DNA of 64,000 nucleotides from an uncultured Helicobacteraceae bacterium. GTDB lineage: Bacteria > Campylobacterota > Campylobacteria > Campylobacterales > Helicobacteraceae. A program made the translations under genes and the position numbers. The stretch is from assembly GCA_947588965.1 (NCBI GenBank), contig CANQAN010000006.1, forward strand, positions 43,339 through 107,338, given 5' to 3'. Positions 8,319-16,627 of this stretch are shown piece by piece (position 1 is the first letter of the stretch; every line of letters starts with the position of its first letter). The notes under the pieces were generated by a model. That model worked only from the letters and a program-made list of their open reading frames with translations, did no database searches and had not been told where the DNA came from.

Positions 8319-9491
8319 ATGTCAAACACTCTTTTTATGGGAGACATTCCCTTAGGGAAGTTGTTCTTTTTGCGTCTTGAAAATGCATTTTTGCTTGCAC
8401 AATGTGAAGAAGTGATTGAGATTGTCAGTGATTATGAATATTTGGAAAAAGATCTCATCTCTTGGTGTGCATATAGGGGCGAGAGGTTTTTACAAAAGCT
8501 GCCACTCAAGCATTGTTATAGTTACACCCTTAAAAAGCAATCACACAATCGCTTTGATAGATTGCAACAAAATGAGATTCTGCCCATAGCACCGGAGATT
8601 ATGGGGCTGTCTGCAGGAGGGTCTGTGGGAGAATCCGCAAGTCCGCAGTATCATTTCGCGCTCAATCACAAAGATGAAATTTGGAGCGAAAACATTCAAA
8701 AACTCTATGAGGATTCTAAAAATGCGCAATGGAACGCGTCTGTAGAGATTGATTGGAATGCGATTCCACAATACAATCCGCATTTAGAGTTTGCGCTCGC
8801 ACAGATTATGACCTATTTGGTTGAAAATGAATTTTCTGCCCTCTATATCCCTGCGCAATTCATTCCGCAAATTGCGCCCTATTATACAGAAGTTCCCTTA
8901 TTACTCTCTAGCATTATAGGCGATGAAGCGCGACATATTGAGGTGTTTATCAAACGCGCAAAAGCCACGGGGCTTGGATTGCAATACTCCACACGTACGA
9001 CACAGCAGAGCCTTTGGACACTCTTTAGAGAGCAGAATTATTTTGTCTCAAGCTTTCTTTTGCATGTCATGGGAGAGGGGACTTTCGTGGATTTATTGCA
9101 TTTTTTAGAGGACTTTATTATGGATGCGCCGACAAAAAAACTCTTATCCCTTGCAAGAAAAGATGAAATGCGACATGTGTCCTATGGAATGCAACATATA
9201 AAACAAGGAATCTCTCTGCATCCACAAAAGATTCAAGTCCTAAAAGAAGCTGTTTTGAAACGCAAGAATTATTTAGATGAATTAAGCGGGGAATCCACTC
9301 TGCTCCTAGAATCCTTAGCCGTTGTCGCGGGGGGAGGAGGTGAGCCTTATGAGATCAAAAGAGGATTTGAGGCTTTGGAACAATTGAAAATCAAAATGGA
9401 AAAAAACCGCACAAAAAGACTTGTAGAATGCGGGATTGACGAGGAATTAGCAAGAGATTTAAGCAAGGCACACACGCCAAATTTTATGTAG
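8319..9491 (+). CDS. TusA-like domain fused to a ferritin-like diiron protein
   Basis: A 390-aa two-domain protein. Residues ~6-72 resemble the small TusA/SirA fold (a helix after an IPLGKLFF start, then DLISWCAYRGERF), but the catalytic CPxP cysteine is missing. Residues ~150-300 form a four-helix ferritin-like domain with a full diiron ligand set: Glu171, Glu203 and His206 (EARH), Glu253, Glu283 and His286 (EMRH); His293 could be a further ligand. Such sites activate O2 or peroxide for oxygenation or N-oxidation. No signal peptide, so cytoplasmic. First gene of a three-gene cassette with a flavoprotein and a PhnD-like protein. The substrate is unknown. Confidence 0.75.
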   Translation: MSNTLFMGDIPLGKLFFLRLENAFLLAQCEEVIEIVSDYEYLEKDLISWCAYRGERFLQKLPLKHCYSYTLKKQSHNRFDRLQQNEILPIAPEIMGLSAGGSVGESASPQYHFALNHKDEIWSENIQKLYEDSKNAQWNASVEIDWNAIPQYNPHLEFALAQIMTYLVENEFSALYIPAQFIPQIAPYYTEVPLLLSSIIGDEARHIEVFIKRAKATGLGLQYSTRTTQQSLWTLFREQNYFVSSFLLHVMGEGTFVDLLHFLEDFIMDAPTKKLLSLARKDEMRHVSYGMQHIKQGISLHPQKIQVLKEAVLKRKNYLDELSGESTLLLESLAVVAGGGGEPYEIKRGFEALEQLKIKMEKNRTKRLVECGIDEELARDLSKAHTPNFM

Positions 9492-9524
9492 CATAAGAAA
9501 TTTTTGGAGTGATTTGTATCAGTC

Positions 9525-9544
9525 CAAAGGTTTTTGAACCTTTG
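9525..9544 (+). other. Intergenic hairpin between diiron and flavoprotein genes
   Basis: CAAAGGTT and AACCTTTG pair as an 8-bp stem around a TTTG loop. There is no U-run after it, so a simple terminator is unlikely; processing or differential expression within the cassette is possible. Confidence 0.35.
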
Positions 9545-9583
9545 CAATCCGTGCGATTGACAGACATTTTTAAAGGAGCTTAA

Positions 9584-10708
9584 ATGCTAGCAAAAGATAA
9601 TGTTTTATCATACACAAAAGATTTTGGAGAGAGAAATGTGCGCCCTCACACAAAGCGCATAGATGCAGAGGGCATATTCCCTAAAGAAGCCTATAATGCC
9701 TTGCGCAAAGAGGGTTATATGGGACTTCTGATTCCGAAAGAATATGGGGGCTTAGGTGGCGGAAATTTGGAGCATACACAAGCTTGTGCTACGCTTGGAG
9801 AGTTTTGTGCGACAACGGCGCTGTGTTATATGATGCACAATACTTCGGCTGTTTGTATCAGTGCATTTGGTAGTGAAGCCTTGAAAAAAGAATTTTTGCC
9901 CAAAATCGCAAAAGGTGAAATCGCCCTTGCCTTAGCCTTTAGTGAAAGTGGATCGGGGACGCATTTCAATGCGCCCGATATTTATGAGAGAGAAGAGGGG
10001 GGATTGAGAATCCTAAAGGGTAGAAAGAGCTTCGTCACCTCTGCGCAAAATGCGGATTATTATCTCACCTATACGAATTCTTGTAATAAAGAGGGGGCAA
10101 AAAATATTTGGCTTGTACATAGGGACTCTAAGAATCTTGTCCATGAGGAAAATGTGTGGAATGGTCTTGGAATGCGTGGAAATGCTTCAAAGCCTGTGCA
10201 ATATAACGATGTGTCCTTAGAGGAAAAATACAGAATCGGAAATGAGGGGGACGGAGAGGCGGCTGCGGGAGTTGTTCTTATGTATTTTGTGGTGGGGCTT
10301 GCAGCGGTGTATAGCGGACTTGGAAAAGCAGCCTATGACTGCGCTCTCTCGCACACAAAGTCACGTCAATACACAGATGGCAAGAGTTTGAGTGATATAG
10401 AGTTGGTCAAAATTCATCTTGCAGAACTCTATGCGAAAGTACAAAGCTCTATTGCGCTCACTTATGATGCTGCAAGGAGTTTTGATACGCAAGAAAAAGA
10501 CAATGCCACGAAGATTTTTGCCTCACGTATTAATGCGACACACAATGTCATGGAGATTTGCTCACTTGCTATGCGTCTTGGTGGGGGTAAGGCTTACAGC
10601 AAACTCTTGCCATTAGAGCGTTATTTGCGCGATGCATTTGCTTCGCAAGTGATGGCGCCAAGCCTTGATGTGCTTAAGGTATGGCTTGGTGATGCGATTG
10701 TTCAATGA
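9584..10708 (+). CDS. Acyl-CoA-dehydrogenase-fold flavoprotein lacking the usual catalytic Glu
   Basis: A 374-aa protein with the complete acyl-CoA dehydrogenase architecture: helical N-domain, central beta domain (ALAFSESGSGTHF, a variant of the flavin-binding T-E-P-x-x-G-S-D segment) and C-terminal helical domain with AMRLGGGKAY and ERYLRDAF. The short segment that normally supplies the catalytic base (xxYEGTxxIQ) is replaced by QVMAPSLDVL, so ordinary alpha,beta-dehydrogenation of acyl-CoA is unlikely. Relatives without that Glu include flavin monooxygenases of the DszC/SfnB/nitroalkane-oxidase type. It sits between the diiron and PhnD-like genes, 10 bases before the latter, which favours an oxygenase-type role. 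RBS AAAGGAG. Confidence 0.8.
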   Translation: MLAKDNVLSYTKDFGERNVRPHTKRIDAEGIFPKEAYNALRKEGYMGLLIPKEYGGLGGGNLEHTQACATLGEFCATTALCYMMHNTSAVCISAFGSEALKKEFLPKIAKGEIALALAFSESGSGTHFNAPDIYEREEGGLRILKGRKSFVTSAQNADYYLTYTNSCNKEGAKNIWLVHRDSKNLVHEENVWNGLGMRGNASKPVQYNDVSLEEKYRIGNEGDGEAAAGVVLMYFVVGLAAVYSGLGKAAYDCALSHTKSRQYTDGKSLSDIELVKIHLAELYAKVQSSIALTYDAARSFDTQEKDNATKIFASRINATHNVMEICSLAMRLGGGKAYSKLLPLERYLRDAFASQVMAPSLDVLKVWLGDAIVQ

Positions 10709-10718
10709 GGGAAAAACT

Positions 10719-11603
10719 ATGAAAACGATACTTTTAGGTGCTGTGGCTTATGATGCGAAAGTCGTTCCGATTTGGGATATTATACGCGATTATTCTAATG
10801 CTAAGGGATGCAAGCTTGATTATGTACTTTTTAGCAATTATGAAAGGCAAGTGGATGCTTTGCTAAAAGGGCATATTGACATTGCTTGGAATACAAATGT
10901 TGCGTGGATTAGGACACTCTATGCGACAAACAATCAAGCAAAAGCCCTTGTCATGCGCGATACAGACATAGATTTCACCACGAAATTTGTCACGAAAAAG
11001 GGCAGTGGAATCAAAACATTGTCCGATTTACGTGCAAAAAGATTCGGACTTGGCAGTATGGATTCTGCACAAGCTGCGATTATGGGGCTGTATTATTTAC
11101 AGCATGAATCTTTAGATGTGCAATTGCAAGAGTTTAATTCTCCCGATGAATGTGGTCGTGGCAGAAGTGATGAGAATCGCACGAATCTTGCCCTCATACG
11201 TCACAATAGTGATGTAGGGAAGCATGGAGACACAGGCAGGAGTGAATTTGATATTTTGGATTCTATCAAAAGAGGAGTGCTTGATGCGGGAAGTATCGGC
11301 TCAAGCACGTGGATAAGAATCTTGCAAGAGGGCAGTTATCCCGATATTGAGAGCTTTTGGACAAGTCCGGGCTATTGTCATTGTAATTTTTCTGTGATGC
11401 CAGATTTTGACACAAAACTTGCAGAATCTTTCACGCAAATGTTGCTCAGCCAAAACACACAAAAAGACAATCCTATCATTGCAAAAATGATGCAAATGGA
11501 GGGACTCAATCAATGGGTCGTCGTTGGCGAAAAAGAGCTTAGAGGCTATGATGTGCTTTATCAAGCCATGCGTGAGCAAAATCTCCTAGACAACACACTT
11601 TAA
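10719..11603 (+). CDS. PhnD-like substrate-binding-fold protein without signal peptide
   Basis: A 294-aa protein with the type II periplasmic-binding fold of the PhnD/phosphonate-binding family. MKTILLGAVAY begins directly with the first strand, then a DIAWNTN segment near residues 54-60 and an SxDSAQAA phosphate/oxyanion-type helix start near 113-120. It has neither a signal peptide nor a lipobox, and no ABC permease or ATPase genes are near, so it is probably a cytosolic sensor, carrier or enzyme. CGRGR (145-149) and GYCHCNF (218-224) add a cysteine/histidine cluster that could bind metal or form a thiol site. The start is taken at 10719, with GAGGGAA just upstream, rather than at an in-frame codon at 10665 inside the flavoprotein gene. 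Confidence 0.75.
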   Translation: MKTILLGAVAYDAKVVPIWDIIRDYSNAKGCKLDYVLFSNYERQVDALLKGHIDIAWNTNVAWIRTLYATNNQAKALVMRDTDIDFTTKFVTKKGSGIKTLSDLRAKRFGLGSMDSAQAAIMGLYYLQHESLDVQLQEFNSPDECGRGRSDENRTNLALIRHNSDVGKHGDTGRSEFDILDSIKRGVLDAGSIGSSTWIRILQEGSYPDIESFWTSPGYCHCNFSVMPDFDTKLAESFTQMLLSQNTQKDNPIIAKMMQMEGLNQWVVVGEKELRGYDVLYQAMREQNLLDNTL

Positions 11604-11611
11604 AACCCGCA

Positions 11612-11646
11612 AGATTCCGTGCGATTGCAAAATTTGCGCGGAATCT
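11612..11646 (+). terminator. Hairpin after the diiron cassette, likely terminator
   Basis: AGATTCCG and CGGAATCT form an 8-bp outer stem that extends inward by five more pairs (two G-T wobbles), 9 bases after the PhnD-like stop. There is no U-run, so confidence is moderate. Confidence 0.4.
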
Positions 11647-11672
11647 CTGGACTCAAATCTACAGTAAATCTT

Positions 11673-11681
11673 TGGTATAAT
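11673..11681 (+). promoter_or_regulatory. Extended -10 promoter of the large restriction-modification gene
   Basis: TGG-TATAAT is a near-perfect extended -10, 32-44 bases before the possible start codons at 11713 and 11725. Confidence 0.55.
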
Positions 11682-11712
11682 TGCAATTTATTTTCTATTT
11701 TATTTTCTTGCA

Positions 11713-14700
11713 ATGAGGTCATTTATGAGTGAAAGTATCGATGAAAAAATACGCAATATCTTTAAAGAGGCAAGCAACAACAGAGAAAAAGGGACGCTAT
11801 TTGAAAAACTCTCAAAACATCTCTTAAAAAAATGGGACACAGCAGGCAACTACAAGGAGATTTTTCTTTGGAATAAATGGGATAAGAGAGACGGAGCGGA
11901 TCGCGGGATAGATCTCGTCATAGAGACAAGAGAGGGCAAATATATCGCTGTCCAATGCAAAGCCTATGGGGACTCAAAAGTGAGCCACAAGGATTTGTCT
12001 CCTTATTTTACTCAACTTCAAAGTGGCGTTGGAGATATTGAGTTTAGCGAGGGAATCATCATAACAACAAGCGATTTCACAGACAATGCAGAGAAAGATA
12101 TAGAGCAAATCTCAAAGAAGATTCCCATCTCAAAAATCACGCAAGAAGAGTTTAGAAATTCGGACATTGATTGGGAGGAATTAGAAAAAATCAAATTTCA
12201 AAAGTCCCTAGAATTGCCCATTAAGGATAAGAAAAGACTAAGAGAGCACCAAGAAAAAGCCTTAAAAGAAACAGAAGACTATTTTAGAGATTCCAACAAT
12301 ACAAGGGGCAAACTCATAATGGCTTGTGGGACGGGCAAGACTTTCACTTCTTTGAGGATTTTAGAGCGTATCACAGAGCAAAATTCCATTGTTTTGTTTC
12401 TGGCTCCAAGCATTGCTTTGGTCGCGCAGACCTTTAGAGAGTATTACAGAGAGAGGAATGATGATTTCTATGCTTGTATCGTCTGCTCTGATAATCAAGC
12501 GGGAAATTTAAAAGCGGGAAATTTAGAAGATGACATAAAGATCGCAGAATTGCCAAAAACTCCATCAACAAAGATTGAAGACATTGGAGCCGTCTATAAA
12601 CAAGCGCAAAATGCCCACAAGCGACTGATTATATTTTCTACTTATCAGAGTGCAAGGAGGATCAAAGAGGCTCAAGAAGCGCATTATTTAGGTACGATTG
12701 ATTTGATGATCTGTGATGAAGCGCACAGAACTGTGGGGATCTCAGAAAAAGATAAGGACAAGGAATTCACACTCTGCCATAGTGATACAAATATAAGAGC
12801 TAATAAAAGAATCTATATGAGCGCGACACCCCTAATCTTCAATGATAGGACAAAAAACAGGGCTTCAGAAAATGAATGCGCGGTCTTTTCTATGGATGAT
12901 CCCGAGATTTTTGGGAAGGAAATTTATAAACTAAGCTTTAGTGAAGCCATAGAAAAGAAGTTGCTGACAGATTATAAAGTCATCATTCTTGCAATCAAGC
13001 AAGAAGCCTTTGTAAGTATCACCAATAAGGTCATCGTTAAATTAAAAACAGAGGAAAATTGCAAGGATGACGAAAAGGAAAAGCTTTTCGATCTTAATTT
13101 CGTGTGTAAAATCATAGGAATGCATAAGGGCTTAGCAAGAAAGGATCTTATGGCACTGAATGAACAAGGACTGCCCGATAATGACTTCCTCAATGAACTT
13201 GATAAGAATCAATCCAAAAGAGTGATTAATTTCTGCAGAAGCATAAAGGCGAGTAAGCATATTATTAAGTCTTTTAAAACCATTATGGAATGCTATGATG
13301 AGGAATTAAAACAAAATTCCTTTGCTGATCTTAAGATCGAGTCTGACCATGTAGATGGCGCAATGGATTCGGGGGAGAGATTAAAGCGCATTAGCAAACT
13401 TGAAGCGCCAGAGAAAGATCATGTTTGCAGACTCCTAAGCAATGCACGTTGCCTCAATGAGGGCGTGGATATTCCTGCTTTGGATACGGTGGTGTTTTTT
13501 GATGCGAAGCAGTCCATGATAGATATTGTCCAATCTGTAGGCAGGGTCATGAGGAGGGCAGAGGGCAAAAAGATAGGTTATATCATACTTCCTCTAGCCT
13601 TGAGTGAAAGTGAGCTGCGCGACGTCAATGAAGCATTAAAAAATACGAATTTCAACAACACTTGGAGGGTGTTGCAAGCCCTAAGGAGTCATGATGACAG
13701 ATTGCTTGATGAGAGATGCTTAAGGGACAATATCAAAATATGTGCAGTGGGAGATAATAAAAAAGAAAAGCTAAACCCAAAAGACGATAAACAAGAACAA
13801 AATAAACCCCGCCAAGAGACGATGGATTTCCCCACTGTCGCCTTAAAAGAACTTGCCGATGCGATGTATAATGTCATGCCCACAAAGCTAGGCGATAAGG
13901 GATATTGGCAGAATTTCACCGCAAAAACGGCCAAAATTGTAGAGAGGCTCAATGCGCGACTTGACGCGATTTTCAGAGAACATCCCGAAATTTTAAAGGA
14001 ATTCCACAATGCATTAAAAGAAAATATTCACCCCTATGTCAGAGAGGATGAGGCTGTGGATATGATATGCTCTCACATCATCACCAAGCCCATTTTTGAT
14101 GTCTTGTTTGATAAAGAAATGGACAACAATCCCATAAGTAAGGCTCTCAATGAAGTGAGTACGAGGCTCAATACATTCGGATTGGATAACGAAGAGACCA
14201 AATCTCTAAGCGCCCTCTACTCAAGCGTAGAGGAAAATGCCAAAAAGGCAAGGAGTGAAAAGAATAAGCAAGAGCTCATTAAGAATCTCTATGACACCTT
14301 CTTCAGAGCTGCCTTTAAAAAACAGGCTCAAAGGCTGGGCATCGTCTATACGCCCATAGAAGTGGTGGATTTCATACTCCATTCTATCAATGAACTTCTA
14401 AAAAAACATTTCAATACAGATTTTAATGACAAAGAGGTGAAAATTTTTGATCCTTTTATGGGGACGGGGAGCTTTATCACAAGGCTCTTAAGCAAAGAAA
14501 ATAATCTCATAAGACTTGAATGTCTCAAAGACAAAATAGAGCACGGAATCTTCGCTCAAGACATCATCCTCCTTGCCTATTATATCGCTCTTATTAATAT
14601 TACTCAAACAGCTCAAACAAGGCTTGGAGAATCCGTGCAGTTTAAAAAGATTGCATTGGGCGATAGTTTGGATTATAAAGATAAAAATAAAGATAAACCA

Positions 14701-15006
14701 ATGCAACCTGCATTTTCACAGCTATCCTATTTAAGCTTAAAAGAAAACAAAGACATTCAAGATCTCATAGGGCATGAGAAGATCAAAGTCATCTTAGGCA
14801 ATCCCCCCTATTCAGCTGGATCAAAAAGTGAAAATGACAATAATGCCAACCTCTCCCATCCTTTTGTGGAGGAGCGTGTTAAAGAAACCTATCCCACCAC
14901 AGCGCAAAGCGCCAAAAACACTCGTGACACCTTGATACAATCCATACGTATGGCAAGTGACAGATTGATTGGCGGGGGGGGGGGGCATTATAGGCTTTGT
15001 AGCTAA
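11713..15006 (+). CDS. Single-chain (ISP/LlaBIII-like) restriction-modification enzyme, 5' part, phase-OFF
   Basis: This ORF holds nuclease, translocase and most of the methyltransferase domain. The Mrr-like PD-(D/E)xK nuclease shows GID near residue 67 and QCK at 81-83. The SF2 helicase has Walker A ACGTGKT (204-210), DEAH (335-338), MSATP and QSVGRVMRR. The gamma-type N6-adenine methyltransferase has DPFMGTGSF (~911-919) and NPPY (~1031). At residue ~1088 a run of 12 G shifts the frame and translation stops after GGGGGHYRLCS. With 11 or 14 G it would continue into the next ORF, giving about 1618 aa (at 11 G), the size of ISP enzymes such as LlaBIII. An in-frame ATG at 11725, with GAGGT 5 bases before it, is the likelier start. 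Confidence 0.88.
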   Translation: MRSFMSESIDEKIRNIFKEASNNREKGTLFEKLSKHLLKKWDTAGNYKEIFLWNKWDKRDGADRGIDLVIETREGKYIAVQCKAYGDSKVSHKDLSPYFTQLQSGVGDIEFSEGIIITTSDFTDNAEKDIEQISKKIPISKITQEEFRNSDIDWEELEKIKFQKSLELPIKDKKRLREHQEKALKETEDYFRDSNNTRGKLIMACGTGKTFTSLRILERITEQNSIVLFLAPSIALVAQTFREYYRERNDDFYACIVCSDNQAGNLKAGNLEDDIKIAELPKTPSTKIEDIGAVYKQAQNAHKRLIIFSTYQSARRIKEAQEAHYLGTIDLMICDEAHRTVGISEKDKDKEFTLCHSDTNIRANKRIYMSATPLIFNDRTKNRASENECAVFSMDDPEIFGKEIYKLSFSEAIEKKLLTDYKVIILAIKQEAFVSITNKVIVKLKTEENCKDDEKEKLFDLNFVCKIIGMHKGLARKDLMALNEQGLPDNDFLNELDKNQSKRVINFCRSIKASKHIIKSFKTIMECYDEELKQNSFADLKIESDHVDGAMDSGERLKRISKLEAPEKDHVCRLLSNARCLNEGVDIPALDTVVFFDAKQSMIDIVQSVGRVMRRAEGKKIGYIILPLALSESELRDVNEALKNTNFNNTWRVLQALRSHDDRLLDERCLRDNIKICAVGDNKKEKLNPKDDKQEQNKPRQETMDFPTVALKELADAMYNVMPTKLGDKGYWQNFTAKTAKIVERLNARLDAIFREHPEILKEFHNALKENIHPYVREDEAVDMICSHIITKPIFDVLFDKEMDNNPISKALNEVSTRLNTFGLDNEETKSLSALYSSVEENAKKARSEKNKQELIKNLYDTFFRAAFKKQAQRLGIVYTPIEVVDFILHSINELLKKHFNTDFNDKEVKIFDPFMGTGSFITRLLSKENNLIRLECLKDKIEHGIFAQDIILLAYYIALINITQTAQTRLGESVQFKKIALGDSLDYKDKNKDKPMQPAFSQLSYLSLKENKDIQDLIGHEKIKVILGNPPYSAGSKSENDNNANLSHPFVEERVKETYPTTAQSAKNTRDTLIQSIRMASDRLIGGGGGHYRLCS

Positions 15007-16570
15007 TGGCAACTTCATTGATGCAGTCTCCGCAGATGGCTTTAGAAAATGTGTCGCACAAGAGTTTGATCACATTTACATCCTCAATCTTAGGGGTGAT
15101 ATAAGATCCCAAATGCAGAAAACAAAAGAGGGTGAGGGTGAAAATATCTTTAATGCAATGATCGGGATTGCTGTTGTGTTTTTTGTCATGTGTGAATCGC
15201 ACAGCAATGATACTCAACAAAAAGCTCAAATCCACTATTATGACATTGGTGATTATCTGGATAGAGAGACAAAGCTCCAAAGACTCATAGATTTTAAACA
15301 TGTACTCAGACTCCCACTCCTGCCCATAGTGCCTAATCAAAAGGGAGATTGGATTAACCAAAGAGGAGAGGACTTTGACAAGCTCCTCCCGCTTAAAGCA
15401 GACAAAGGCAATAAGCGCCAAGAAAGCATTTTTATTATAAATTCTTGCGGAGTAGCGACAAATCGCGATGCTTGGGTCTATAACTTTTCCAAAGAAAATC
15501 TAAAAGCATCCATGCAAACTTGCATCCGCACCTATAATGAAAACTTAGCAAACTTCAATGTCAGAGCCTTCAGAGAAAGGCACAGCGGAGTCAAAAAGGA
15601 TCTCTACAAACAACTAGATGATAGGGATATTACTATTGATGAGAGCAAGATTGCATGGAGCAGAGCCTTAAAAAATAAATTCATAAAAAGTGAAAAATGC
15701 ACGGACTTGAATGAAAACAACATAAGAATCTGCGCCTACCGCCCTTTCACAAAGGAATATTTATATTGGGATAAGACTTGGAATGAAATGCAATATCAAA
15801 TGCCAAGATTATTTCCTAAGGATTCTTGTGAGAATATACTCCTTAATACAACTTCAAAAAATCTTGGTTTTTCTGCCCTCATGTCCAAAGAACTATCCGA
15901 TCTCCATCTTATGAGCGGCGCAACCCAAGCCTTCCCTCTCTACTATTATGAAAATGGTTGTAAAGAATGTGCAATCAGCAATTCTGCGCTAGAAACATTT
16001 AGAGTAGAACTCAAAGATAAAAGCCTAAGCAAAGAGGATATTTTCTATTATATCTATGCGATATTTCATCATAAAATGTATTTGGCTAAATACAAATTTG
16101 AACTCTCAAAGGAATCCCCAAGAGTTGCCATAAGTGCAGACTTTAGAGCATTGAGTACTTTAGGGCTTGAGCTTGCAAGATTGCATTTAGATTATGAATC
16201 TGTTGAGATGTTTGATACCGTTGAATACGAAAGTCTGTTTGCAGAGAAAGAGAATGATGAATTCTATCGTGTGGTCAAAATGAAAAAGGGCAAGACGGAA
16301 AAAGGGGATAATATTATCATTTATAATCCAAACATTACAATCAAAAATATCCCCGAGAAAGCCTATGAGTATAAAATCAATGGCAAGAGCGCGATTGATT
16401 GGGTGATTGAACGTTATCAAGTCAGTATTGATAAAAAGAGCCTCATTAAAAATGATCCCAATGACTTTAGAGGATGCCGCTATGTTTTTGAGCTTCTTTT
16501 GCGCATTATTAATCTGTCGCTTAAAAGCGTGGATTTGATTGAAGAGATTAGCAAATTGAAATTTGAGTGA
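14969..16570 (+). CDS. Single-chain restriction-modification enzyme, 3' part (rest of methyltransferase and target recognition)
   Basis: About 530 codons continue the methyltransferase in frame +1 after the G-tract (IIGFVANGNFID is the usual sequence following the NPPY region) and then supply the C-terminal target recognition domain. There is no convincing start codon or RBS at the beginning, so it is not an independent gene but the downstream half of the protein encoded from 11713/11725. When the tract is 11 G long the two halves fuse. The end (SKLKFE) is the natural C-terminus. In the present state this half is untranslated except through slippage. Confidence 0.8.
   Translation: MAGGGGIIGFVANGNFIDAVSADGFRKCVAQEFDHIYILNLRGDIRSQMQKTKEGEGENIFNAMIGIAVVFFVMCESHSNDTQQKAQIHYYDIGDYLDRETKLQRLIDFKHVLRLPLLPIVPNQKGDWINQRGEDFDKLLPLKADKGNKRQESIFIINSCGVATNRDAWVYNFSKENLKASMQTCIRTYNENLANFNVRAFRERHSGVKKDLYKQLDDRDITIDESKIAWSRALKNKFIKSEKCTDLNENNIRICAYRPFTKEYLYWDKTWNEMQYQMPRLFPKDSCENILLNTTSKNLGFSALMSKELSDLHLMSGATQAFPLYYYENGCKECAISNSALETFRVELKDKSLSKEDIFYYIYAIFHHKMYLAKYKFELSKESPRVAISADFRALSTLGLELARLHLDYESVEMFDTVEYESLFAEKENDEFYRVVKMKKGKTEKGDNIIIYNPNITIKNIPEKAYEYKINGKSAIDWVIERYQVSIDKKSLIKNDPNDFRGCRYVFELLLRIINLSLKSVDLIEEISKLKFE
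14974..14985 (+). repeat. Homopolymeric G12 phase-variation tract
   Basis: Twelve consecutive G follow GGC inside the methyltransferase domain. The upstream reading frame ends 21 bases after the tract, while the frame one base over stays open for ~530 codons. Loss of one G or gain of two restores the full-length enzyme. Poly-G slippage is the standard contingency switch in Helicobacter and Campylobacter. Confidence 0.9.
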
Positions 16571-16627
16571 GGGGGATAAATGCGCAAAAACACGCAAGAT
16601 TATTATGTAAAATAGAGTGCATAAAGC

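Noticed and set aside
14879..15421. Minus-strand 180-codon ORF across the G-tract
   Set aside because: It is antisense to the methyltransferase domain, which has clear motifs in the sense direction.
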